Assembly (NCBI RefSeq): GCF_900100365.1
Contig: NZ_FNKU01000001.1
Span: 3,472,001-3,536,000 of the forward strand
Origin: Pseudomonas cannabina
GTDB taxonomy: Bacteria; Pseudomonadota; Gammaproteobacteria; Pseudomonadales; Pseudomonadaceae
Direction: 5' to 3'
Length of the DNA: 64,000 nucleotides
Part shown: positions 8,880 through 16,297 of the stretch, piece after piece
How the letters are laid out: each line of letters starts with the position of its first letter
Position numbering within the stretch: position 1 is the stretch's first letter
Program-made: the position numbers and the translations under genes
The notes under the pieces: generated by a model
Seen by the model: the letters and a program-made list of their open reading frames with translations, nothing else
The model's database searches: none
Told to the model about the DNA's origin: nothing

Positions 8880-9921
8880 ATACGATCGCCTGCCACGCGC
8901 GGGCGATACAGAAGATGAGTCAGGCATCAAGGTATTCTATCTCGCCCCACGTCCAGTACCAATGGGTGTAAAAGTCTACAGTGCGCGACATTTACACCAG
9001 GAAGCGAACGAGGTCTATCTCGACTTTGCACTGAACTCAGCGAACATAGAGTTCTCAGCCCGTGCTTTTATAAGCGCAATCATTACGATTATCAGTCTTT
9101 TTTTTCTGATCGCTGTTGGACTTGGCATCGACGGTTACTTTAGATTTCAAAAATCTTTTTCCGAGACGTTTGGAGCTTTAGTTCTTTCAAACTGGTTTAT
9201 GTGGATTACTTTAATTATTTTATCGACTGCATACAGCTACCTTTTTCTCAACGCGGTCTATCAACTATCCACCACCACCCCCATCCGCTTCAATCGCCAG
9301 CGCCGCGAAGTGGCGTACGTCGCCAAACGCGGCCAGCCGCCCAGGTTTATTCCATGGGAAGAAGTCATTGCCTGCGTCAGTAGCAGCATCGTGCCAACGG
9401 AATATGGCTCTCAGCAGAAGTTCGCGCTGATGATCGGCCTGGTAGATGCCTCGGATGGGCAAGTGATGTGGCTCACGGTGCCAGCCTTCACGCTCGGCAT
9501 GGCCGTCAGCGAGTGGGAGGCCATCCGCGCGTACATGGAGGAAGGTCCAGACGCCCTGCCCAAGCCGATGATGGGCGATACTCCCGAGCAAGGCACCGTG
9601 GGGTTTTTCCACATGTGCCGCCGTGATTATCTGATTGACCACGGCTACTTGCGCTACTTCTTCGGCTTTCTTTTGATCCAGTTCTGCAGCGGCTGGACCT
9701 TGCCCTGCCATATCGCCACTTGGGTCGAGCGACTGCCGAAGACAGCTTTCCCGAAGTCGGTGCAGAACTGGTCCAAGCCCCTGCCTCGCGATCAATGGCA
9801 ATCCCCGAGTGCCGAACTGATTGCGCAAAGTGAAGAAGTCCGCAAAAGCTTTCGCAAGGGGATGGACATCTTTGAGCACTTTCGCGAGAAGGAAAATAAC
9901 CCGAGCAAGACCAGAGGCTGA
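8866..9921 (+). CDS. DUF6708-like membrane protein, candidate T6SS immunity protein
   Basis: ATG 8866 is preferred over TTG 8863 because GGGGGAG lies eight bases upstream. The 351-residue product has two strong membrane helices at about residues 66-92 and 105-130, a cytoplasmic-looking region resembling DUF6708 (RFNRQRREVAYVAKRG, then PWEEVIACV), and a weaker hydrophobic stretch at about 264-283. It overlaps the effector's original stop codon. Its position right behind a membrane-targeting effector suggests immunity, which is inference. The first 130 codons are distinctly AT-rich compared with the rest. The gene is intact although the effector is broken. Confidence 0.65.
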   Translation: MSINKYDRLPRAGDTEDESGIKVFYLAPRPVPMGVKVYSARHLHQEANEVYLDFALNSANIEFSARAFISAIITIISLFFLIAVGLGIDGYFRFQKSFSETFGALVLSNWFMWITLIILSTAYSYLFLNAVYQLSTTTPIRFNRQRREVAYVAKRGQPPRFIPWEEVIACVSSSIVPTEYGSQQKFALMIGLVDASDGQVMWLTVPAFTLGMAVSEWEAIRAYMEEGPDALPKPMMGDTPEQGTVGFFHMCRRDYLIDHGYLRYFFGFLLIQFCSGWTLPCHIATWVERLPKTAFPKSVQNWSKPLPRDQWQSPSAELIAQSEEVRKSFRKGMDIFEHFREKENNPSKTRG

Positions 9922-9938
9922 TCAGGCAGCAGCCTTGA

Positions 9939-10568
9939 TCAATACAACGTGTCCGCAATCCGACCAAGCAAGGCCTTGTCGTAGGCGTCACCATCGATTT
10001 GCTCGGCTGAAACTGCTTTCAGTATTTGCCCCGCTGTAGGCAGCGCGCTGCGTTCGATGTGCTGTGTCGCGTCCCACAGGCCTGACCGGATGGTTGCCCG
10101 GCTGCACTGGAAATACACACTGGTCACGGTGATGCGCAGGACTGATTTGGGCAGTTGGCCCTTCACTGCGAAACGCGCCAGCAGTTCGGGCTGAATCGAG
10201 ATCTGCGCGGTGCCGTTGATGCGCAGGGTTTCACCGACGCCGGGGATGAGAAACAAAAGCGCAACGCGCGGGTCGTTGACGATGTTGCGCAGCGTATCGA
10301 TCCGGTTGTTGCCGCGTCGGTCAGGCAGGTAAAGCGTCTTGCTGTCTTCGATGTGCACGAAGCCCGCCTGATCGCCACGCGGCGACGCATCGAGGCCATC
10401 GGCCCCGGCAGAAGCCAGCACGACAAAAGGGGCGGCTTCGATGAAGGGCCGGTAGGCCGGGTGAATATGGTCGACTTCCTTGATCAGGGAGGGCGGCGCA
10501 ATCGGACCATACAGCGCTTCCAGCGCTTGGGTGGTGGTCACGAACGCGTTGTTGTCCGGATTTTCCAT
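9939..10568 (-). CDS. PPOX-type FMN-dependent flavoprotein
   Basis: The start is placed at ATG 10568 (MENPDNNAF...), which has AGAGAT upstream; an in-frame extension to 10646 lacks such support. The product of about 209 residues belongs to the pyridoxamine 5'-phosphate oxidase-like split-barrel superfamily, MSMEG_1061-type branch. Supporting motifs are LASAGADGLDASPRGDQAGF, LYLPDRRGNNRIDTLRNI and VALLFLIPGVGETLRINGTA. Members bind FMN or F420; the substrate is unknown. It is transcribed toward the immunity-like gene and divergently from the di-heme oxidoreductase gene. It may belong to the inserted segment or to the host backbone; the sequence alone does not decide. Confidence 0.82.
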   Translation of the reverse strand: MENPDNNAFVTTTQALEALYGPIAPPSLIKEVDHIHPAYRPFIEAAPFVVLASAGADGLDASPRGDQAGFVHIEDSKTLYLPDRRGNNRIDTLRNIVNDPRVALLFLIPGVGETLRINGTAQISIQPELLARFAVKGQLPKSVLRITVTSVYFQCSRATIRSGLWDATQHIERSALPTAGQILKAVSAEQIDGDAYDKALLGRIADTLY

Positions 10569-10670
10569 CGGATAATCTCTGTTGGGCGGCCCATGCAGCA
10601 TAAGCAAAAATGCCAGGAGCCGGCCAGCTTCAAAGATTCGTAACAACGCATTACGTCGGATGCAGTAAAC

Positions 10671-10687
10671 GATAATCCCTCTTATTC
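10671..10687. promoter_or_regulatory. Candidate Fur-like site before di-heme oxidoreductase gene
   Basis: GATAATCCCTCTTATTC is an imperfect AT-rich dyad resembling half of a Fur box, about 60 bp upstream of the lipoprotein gene start. The match is partial. Confidence 0.28.
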
Positions 10688-10746
10688 AAACCGCAGCAGA
10701 CTGATAAGCTTGCACGCCCTGATTTCCTCCTCGTTGCAGGATGTGT

Positions 10747-12174
10747 ATGAGTACGCGGTTCCGTCTTTCTCTTGCCTTGCTCATGACTCTGGTCCTGAGC
10801 GCGTGCGACGACGCCCCGCGCTTCACTCATGCCGAGCCGGGCGAAGCGTTGTCTGCAGGCAGCGCAACGGTGCGCAAGACTGACCAGAACGCGTTCTCCA
10901 TGCCATCGGCCAATCTGTCTCCGGTACGACGGCTCGACTTCAGCGTCGGCAACAGTTTCTTCCGCAGCCCGTGGGTGATCGCTCCATCCACCACCACCGC
11001 TCGCGACGGCCTCGGGCCATTGTTCAACACCAACGCCTGCCAGAACTGCCATATCAAAGACGGCCGGGGCCACCCACCGGAAGCCAGCGACAGCAATGCG
11101 GTGTCGATGCTGGTCAGGCTGTCTATTCCGGACGACCCGGCCTACGCCGATCTGATCCGTCGCAACGGGGTGTTACCCGAACCGACCTACGGCGGACAGT
11201 TGCAGGATATGGCCAACCCCGGCGTGGCGCCGGAGGGCAAGGTGCGGGTCGAGTACGACGCGCTGGCGGTCACGTTTCGCGACGGCACGACTGTAGAGTT
11301 GCGTCAGCCCACCCTCAGCATCACCCAGTTGGGCTACGGCCCGATGCACCCGGACATTCACATTTCGGCGCGTATCGCCCCGCCGATGATCGGCCTCGGG
11401 CTGCTGGAAGCCATTGCCGACGAGGCCATCCTCGCCAACGCCGACCCCGATGACAAGAACGCCGACGGTATTTCCGGTCGTGCCAACTGGGTATGGGACG
11501 ACGCGCAGCAGAAAGTCGTGATGGGCCGGTTCGGCTGGAAAGCCGGGCAACCCAATCTCAACCAGCAGAACGTGCACGCCTTTGCCGGTGACATGGGGCT
11601 GACGACCAGCCTGCGTCGTTTCGATGATTGCACCCCGGCCCAGACTGACTGCCTGGCAGCGCCGAATGGCAATGGCCCGAACGGCGAACCGGAGGTCAGC
11701 GACAACATCCTGCGCCTGGTGGAGTTCTACACCCGCAACCTGGGCGTTCCGGCACGGCGCAAAGTGGATGATCCTCAAGTACTCGCCGGCAAGAATCTGT
11801 TTTTCGAGACGGGCTGTCAGCAGTGTCACACTCCAGCGTTCAAGACCCGTGGCGACGCTGCCGAGCCCGAACTGGCCAATCAGGAGATTCGCCCTTACAG
11901 CGATCTGCTGTTGCATGACATGGGCGACGGGCTGCCCGACAATCGTACTGAGTTTCAAGCCACGGGAAGCGAGTGGCGTACGCCGCCGCTGTGGGGGCTG
12001 GGCCTGACCGGCACCGTGAGCGGACACACGCAATTGTTGCATGATGGTCGCGCCCGCAATGTACTTGAGGCGATACTCTGGCACGGCGGCGAAGCGCAGG
12101 CCGCGCAACGCAAAGTACTGACATTCGATGCTGAACAGCGTGAAGCGCTGCTGGCCTTTCTGAATTCGTTATGA
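10747..12174 (+). CDS. Di-heme oxidoreductase lipoprotein (putative thiol oxidoreductase)
   Basis: ATG 10747 is preferred over ATG 10741 because CAGG lies six bases upstream of it. The 475-residue protein has a lipoprotein signal (lipobox LSAC) and two CxxCH heme sites: CQNCH near nt 11038 and CQQCH near nt 11818. It matches the DHOR/DUF1111 family of periplasmic di-heme cytochromes. It is followed at 45 bp by an imelysin lipoprotein and then a DUF1513 protein, a set that recurs in Pseudomonas next to icmP and is thought to act in iron acquisition. The electron donor and acceptor are unknown. Confidence 0.87.
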   Translation: MSTRFRLSLALLMTLVLSACDDAPRFTHAEPGEALSAGSATVRKTDQNAFSMPSANLSPVRRLDFSVGNSFFRSPWVIAPSTTTARDGLGPLFNTNACQNCHIKDGRGHPPEASDSNAVSMLVRLSIPDDPAYADLIRRNGVLPEPTYGGQLQDMANPGVAPEGKVRVEYDALAVTFRDGTTVELRQPTLSITQLGYGPMHPDIHISARIAPPMIGLGLLEAIADEAILANADPDDKNADGISGRANWVWDDAQQKVVMGRFGWKAGQPNLNQQNVHAFAGDMGLTTSLRRFDDCTPAQTDCLAAPNGNGPNGEPEVSDNILRLVEFYTRNLGVPARRKVDDPQVLAGKNLFFETGCQQCHTPAFKTRGDAAEPELANQEIRPYSDLLLHDMGDGLPDNRTEFQATGSEWRTPPLWGLGLTGTVSGHTQLLHDGRARNVLEAILWHGGEAQAAQRKVLTFDAEQREALLAFLNSL

Positions 12175-12219
12175 TTGCGCCCATTCCAACATTACTTCGT
12201 CAAAAATAAGGAGCCGGAC

Positions 12220-13284
12220 ATGTTCCGACCCAAGTTGTTGCTGACCAGCCTTGCGGCTCTCGCATTGGGTGCCTGTTCGCCATCCGACCCGCAAGCAGTC
12301 ACGTCTGCGGCCATCGCCAAGCAGGTGATACTGCCGACCTACAGCCGCTGGGTTGACGCTGATCGTCAGTTGGCAGCCAGCGCTCTGGCGTTTTGCCAGG
12401 GCAAGACCGATCTGGCAGCCGCCCGCGCCGACTTCCTCAAGGCGCAAAAGACCTGGGCCGAGTTGCAGCCACTTTTGATCGGCCCGCTGGCCGAGGGCAA
12501 TCGCGCCTGGCAGATACAGTTCTGGCCGGACAAGAAGAATCTGGTTGGCCGTCAGGTCGAACAACTGGTTGCCGCGCAGCCGCAGATCACAGCCGATGAA
12601 CTGTCCAAAGCCAGCGTCGTGGTTCAGGGTCTGTCCGCTTACGAATACATCCTGTTCGATGCTGAAATCGACACGGCCAATGCCGAGCAGAAAGCGCGTT
12701 ACTGCCCGCTGTTGATGGCCATTGGTGAACGCCAGAAACAACTGGCGGAAGAAATCCTCAACAGCTGGAACAGCACCGACGGCATGCTCGCGCAACTGAG
12801 CAAGTTTCCCAACCAGCGTTACGCCGACTCCCACGAAGCCATTGCCGAGTTGCTACGGGTTCAGGTCACTGCACTGGACAGCCTGAAGAAAAAACTGGGG
12901 ACCCCGCTGGGTCGGCAGAGCAAAGGCCAGCCGCAGCCGTTCCAGGCTGACGCATGGCGCAGCAAAGCGTCGCTCAGCAGTCTGGAGGCCAGCCTGATCA
13001 GCGCCGAAACAGTCTGGACAGGTGTGGATAACAAGGGCTTGCGAGGCTTGCTCCCGGCTGAACAGAAACCACTGGCCGACAAAATCGATGCAGCCTACGC
13101 CACCAGCCGCAAACTGCTCACGGAGCTCAAGCCACCGCTGGCCGACCTGCTGGCCAGCGAGGCCGGACGCCAGCAACTCAATGCGTTCTATGACAGCCTG
13201 AACGCAGTGCATCGCCTGCACGAGGGCGAACTGGCCAAGGCGCTGGGTATTCAATTGGGCTTCAACGCCAACGACGGCGACTGA
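12220..13284 (+). CDS. Second imelysin-like lipoprotein with altered GxHxxE motif
   Basis: The start at ATG 12220 has AAGGAG six bases upstream. The product has 354 residues, a signal with lipobox LGAC, and an imelysin-like helical fold. At the place of the conserved GxHxxE motif it reads GLSAYEY, so the His is replaced by Ser while Gly and Glu remain. This suggests a structural or metal-binding role that differs from the first imelysin at 1467-2831. It lies between the di-heme oxidoreductase and DUF1513 genes with short gaps, so the three are probably one transcript. Confidence 0.83.
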   Translation: MFRPKLLLTSLAALALGACSPSDPQAVTSAAIAKQVILPTYSRWVDADRQLAASALAFCQGKTDLAAARADFLKAQKTWAELQPLLIGPLAEGNRAWQIQFWPDKKNLVGRQVEQLVAAQPQITADELSKASVVVQGLSAYEYILFDAEIDTANAEQKARYCPLLMAIGERQKQLAEEILNSWNSTDGMLAQLSKFPNQRYADSHEAIAELLRVQVTALDSLKKKLGTPLGRQSKGQPQPFQADAWRSKASLSSLEASLISAETVWTGVDNKGLRGLLPAEQKPLADKIDAAYATSRKLLTELKPPLADLLASEAGRQQLNAFYDSLNAVHRLHEGELAKALGIQLGFNANDGD

Positions 13285-13297
13285 TCAGAGGATACGA

Positions 13298-14398
13298 ATG
13301 ATGTTGCGACGTCAGGTCATGGCCCTCGCCAAATGGTTGCCAAGTGCTCGCATGCTCGGCGGCTGGACGCTGTTAAGGCAAAAGGACCAAGGCCCCCTGC
13401 TGCTTTCCGCGCGTGACGATAGCGACGGCCGGCATTACGCAGTGGGCTACCGACTTGACGGCACGCAGGTATTCGCCACCCAGGTCGGTCAGCGCTGTCA
13501 CGACATCATCAACCATCCGGGCCTGCCACTGGCGGTGTTCATCGCGCGTCGTCCGGGCACCGAAAGCTATCTGATCGATCTGCGCGACGGCAGCCTGCTG
13601 CAAACCATCACCTCACAGCCCGATCGACACTTTTATGGGCATGCCGTGATTCATCGTGACGGCGAATGGCTTTACGCCACGGAAAACGACACGAGCGATC
13701 CTGGTCGCGGTCTGCTGGGCGTCTATCGATTTGTCGATGAGCGACTGGAGTATTCAGGCGAAATACCAACGCACGGCATCGGTCCACATCAGGTGTCATG
13801 GATGCCGGACGGCGAAACCCTCGCAGTCGCCAATGGCGGCATTCGCACTGAAGCGGAAAGTCGCGTTGAAATGAACCTCGATGCGATGCAGCCCAGCCTG
13901 GTGCTGATGCAGCGTGACGGGACGTTGCTGAGCAAGGAAACATTGTCGCAGCAGATGAACAGCGTGCGACATATGGGCATCGCTGCGGACGGCACCATCG
14001 TTGCCGGTCAACAGTTCATGGGGCCCAGCCACGAACTGGCCGAGCTGCTGGCGATCAAGCGTCCGGGCCAGCCATTTCAGGCGTTTCCGGTGGCAGAAGA
14101 GCAACTGCGCGCAATGGCCCACTACACGGCCAGCGTCGCGGTGCACAGTGAGCTGCGACTGGTCGCCCTCACGGCTCCGCGTGGCAACCGGTTTTTCATC
14201 TGGGATCTGGACAGCGGCGCCTTGAAACTGGACGCACCGTTGCCGGACTGCGCGGGCGTCGGTGCAGTGGCAGACGGTTTCGTGGTCACGTCAGGCCAAG
14301 GCCGCTGCCGGTTTTACGATTGCCGCAAAAGCGGATTAATGGCCAAGCCTCTGGATTTGCCCGCAGGGCTTTGGGACAACCACTTGCACGTGGCGTAA
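13298..14398 (+). CDS. DUF1513 beta-propeller protein
   Basis: The product has 366 residues (365 if ATG 13301 is used; AGAGGA precedes both). It has repeated blade-like segments and the DUF1513 hallmarks GHAVIHRDGEWLYATEND and IGPHQVSWMPDGETLAVANGG. The N-terminus MLRRQVMAL resembles a degenerate twin-arginine signal, so periplasmic export is possible. The gene starts 13 bp after the second imelysin gene and ends before a strong terminator, closing the iron-lipoprotein operon. The family function is unknown. Confidence 0.83.
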   Translation: MMLRRQVMALAKWLPSARMLGGWTLLRQKDQGPLLLSARDDSDGRHYAVGYRLDGTQVFATQVGQRCHDIINHPGLPLAVFIARRPGTESYLIDLRDGSLLQTITSQPDRHFYGHAVIHRDGEWLYATENDTSDPGRGLLGVYRFVDERLEYSGEIPTHGIGPHQVSWMPDGETLAVANGGIRTEAESRVEMNLDAMQPSLVLMQRDGTLLSKETLSQQMNSVRHMGIAADGTIVAGQQFMGPSHELAELLAIKRPGQPFQAFPVAEEQLRAMAHYTASVAVHSELRLVALTAPRGNRFFIWDLDSGALKLDAPLPDCAGVGAVADGFVVTSGQGRCRFYDCRKSGLMAKPLDLPAGLWDNHLHVA

Positions 14399-14424
14399 CT
14401 GTCGACACAAGCGCACACACGCAA

Positions 14425-14447
14425 AAAGGCCCCTTGAAGGGGCCTTT
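14425..14447. terminator. Bidirectional terminator between DUF1513 gene and the inaA-side operon
   Basis: Perfect stem AAAGGCCCC / GGGGCCTTT with a five-base loop, placed between convergent genes. Confidence 0.8.
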
Positions 14448-14466
14448 GAGTGGGCGTGAAACAGGC

Positions 14467-14694
14467 TCAGTTACGAACGCCGGTCCCTTGAACCAGGCCG
14501 TACATGAGCAGCAAAAGGTCGTGATCCGGGCTCACCGCAACCAGGCTTTTCGCCACGCGCGGCATCGGACAATACCCCTCACCATGCACCGCGCTGAGTA
14601 TCCGGGTCGCCGGTTGCTCGAACGCAGCAATTGCAACGGTCGCTGTCGCCAGCGCACTGAACACAAATAGACCTCTTGCCATTTCTAGTTTCAT
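14467..14694 (-). CDS. Small secreted protein of unknown function (75 aa)
   Basis: The ATG overlaps the stop of the inaA-like frame (ATGA at 14691-14694), which indicates translational coupling. The product has a hydrophobic N-terminus with an AIA-type signal peptidase site near residue 23, leaving about 50 residues that include EGYCPMPRVAKSL. I recognise no domain. It sits where P. aeruginosa has an unnamed small gene beside inaA. Its expression may suffer because the upstream inaA frame now carries a stop codon. Confidence 0.62.
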   Translation of the reverse strand: MKLEMARGLFVFSALATATVAIAAFEQPATRILSAVHGEGYCPMPRVAKSLVAVSPDHDLLLLMYGLVQGTGVRN

Positions 14695-15413
14695 GACTCT
14701 AAACCTTTGATGGAGCTGCCAAATGCCGCCTCGTAAAAATAGACCAGCTTTTGCCAGTCTGCATCACTGAATGACGAATGGCGTCGGAGCTGTTTCATGT
14801 CGTGCTGGGCCGCACCGTAAGCGGTCACGCGGCGACGGCCTTTTTCCAGATCGAGCAAGGCCACCTGAACGTCGGCGTCGGGGCCTTCGCCGGTTACGCG
14901 GACAAAAATGTGCTTGATGTACAGACAGCTGTGCTGCCAGCGACCGAGGTGCATACGCGCCAGAGTAGTCGCGACTTCCTTGAGCATCCGCTCGTAAAAC
15001 AGCTCGCCATGGCGCTCCCTTCCGCCGGCATCGAGCCATTTCTGGATTTCTCCGAACCCCACCAGCTCGACGGTGACCAAAAGCGCCTGCCAGGCATTTT
15101 CATCGCCGCGTCTGGCACCGCAGAACACGACCTCAGGTACGACCACACCCTGTTTGCGCAACCCTTCGAGCGCCTCGCGTTCACGCAGTACCGTCGGGCG
15201 TCCGAGCGGGTGCAACAGGCTACGTTATATATGACCCGTCTGGCGTTTGGCATAAAGGGTCTTGCCGTCCTCCATCAGCAGCCGCTGTACGCCACTTTCT
15301 CCGCCGCGACGCACATTAGGTTCTTCAACCCATTCGCCGCGCTTGCTCCAGAAATGGCTGAACTCATCCTGGATCGAGTTCACAACTGGCTTTTTCGAGG
15401 ACTGCAAACCCAT
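14691..15413 (-). pseudogene. inaA: inaA-like LPS kinase family gene with one premature stop
   Basis: From ATG 15413 (AAAGG eight bases upstream) the frame reads MGLQSSKKP... to ...YAKRQTGHI and meets TAA at 15225-15227. It then continues in the same frame as RSLLHPLGRPTVLRERE... to a stop at 14691. The total is 241 codons, the usual size for InaA/WaaP-like kinases, and both parts read as kinase fold; the second part contains VALLDLEKGRRR. The family typically has Tyr between the His-Ile/Leu and Arg-Ser residues, so one base change (TAY to TAA) would explain the break. It is co-directional with the methyltransferase and small secreted protein genes. A sequencing error is the main alternative. 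Confidence 0.75.
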
Positions 15414-15417
15414 CTTT

Positions 15418-16098
15418 TTACCTTTTACGTAAGACATAGACACGCCACATGGCGTACATCAGCAGGAAATCCATTCGGTTCTGAATGCGAAATCCGGCCT
15501 GCTCAAATTCGGTTTCTACTGTTGTTACAGGTAACACAAAACGGTTCTGGTAACCTTCCTGCACACCTTTTTGCGAACGTTTTTTCTCCAGACGTCCGCG
15601 TTTCCAGGCCTTGAAGTTGCCGTCGACCCATAGCGAGACAATCACGCTGTCCCGGGTCACCCGCTGAAACTCCCTCAATAGAGCCATTCGGTCGGTGGAC
15701 TGACCAATATGGTGCATCAGACGCATGCAAAAGATACTGTCTACCGCGTTGTCAGGCAGATCGATGTCGAAGGCAGATGTCTGCAAGGGTTGTACCCTTT
15801 TCACGATTTCTGCCGGTTGCGACTCCATGGCGGTGTTAAGCATATGGACAGCGTTGTCAGCACCGATGATCGAGCGGTTGGGTTTTTCGGCCAGTAATGG
15901 CCAAAAACGACCAGCACCGCACGGCAGATCCAGAACGAGCCCGGGGTCACCGGCCACGTGCAAAGCCTTTCTGGCCAATTGCTCGTCACGATGGTGCGAC
16001 AGCTTGCGCCACAGACCATCCTGATGCTTTTCAAAGTATCGACGGGCATGCGTCCTGTCGTATTTACGGGAAAAATCGAGTTCTATGCGCTCGCTCAT
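15418..16098 (-). CDS. Class I SAM-dependent methyltransferase
   Basis: The 226-residue protein has a Rossmann methyltransferase core: motif I LDLPCGAGRFWPLL, the acidic residue of SIIGADNA, and a post-motif segment DSIFCMRLMHHIGQ. The substrate is unknown. The stop lies five bases before the inaA start, so the two share a transcript, and this pair next to colRS is conserved in Pseudomonas. A role in envelope modification is inferred from the neighbours (LPS kinase, ColRS, PAP2 phosphatase). Confidence 0.85.
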   Translation of the reverse strand: MSERIELDFSRKYDRTHARRYFEKHQDGLWRKLSHHRDEQLARKALHVAGDPGLVLDLPCGAGRFWPLLAEKPNRSIIGADNAVHMLNTAMESQPAEIVKRVQPLQTSAFDIDLPDNAVDSIFCMRLMHHIGQSTDRMALLREFQRVTRDSVIVSLWVDGNFKAWKRGRLEKKRSQKGVQEGYQNRFVLPVTTVETEFEQAGFRIQNRMDFLLMYAMWRVYVLRKR

Positions 16099-16148
16099 GA
16101 GGGCAGCTCCTGACAGTGATGGGGGCCAAAATAGAGGCCACGCCGTTA

Positions 16149-16195
16149 CTGTCAGGTCATCTCAACGTGAAAAAATTGTCACGTTGGTGAGACAG
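16149..16195. other. Inverted repeat 1 between methyltransferase gene and colS
   Basis: CTCAACGTG (16161-16169) pairs with CACGTTG plus GAG (16180-16191), and outer CTGTC pairs with GACAG. It lies 50-100 bp upstream of the methyltransferase start, so it may be an operator or an RNA hairpin. Confidence 0.5.
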
Positions 16196-16220
16196 GTGTT
16201 TCGAGATTTTACAGAGAGAT

Positions 16221-16280
16221 AAGCGCTGTGTGTGACCAATCGACGAAATGCAGTCGATTTCCGATCACACACCGGCGCTT
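16221..16280 (+). terminator. Long two-part hairpin between methyltransferase gene and colS
   Basis: Nested arms AAGCGC / GCGCTT, GTGTGTGA / TCACACAC and AATCGAC / GTCGATT form a 60-base hairpin followed by five T on the plus strand. No plus-strand gene precedes it, so it may end an unannotated small RNA. Alternatively it acts as the end of the colS transcript on the minus strand, although no T run follows on that side. Confidence 0.4.
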
Positions 16281-16297
16281 TTTGTCAGAGAAAGAAC

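Noticed and set aside
3137..9921. Possible full T6SS cluster
   Set aside because: No vgrG, hcp, PAAR or structural tss genes are present; only adaptor, effector and immunity-like genes were found.
14320..14670. 116-codon plus-strand frame overlapping the terminator
   Set aside because: It runs through a strong terminator and antisense to the coupled small secreted protein gene.
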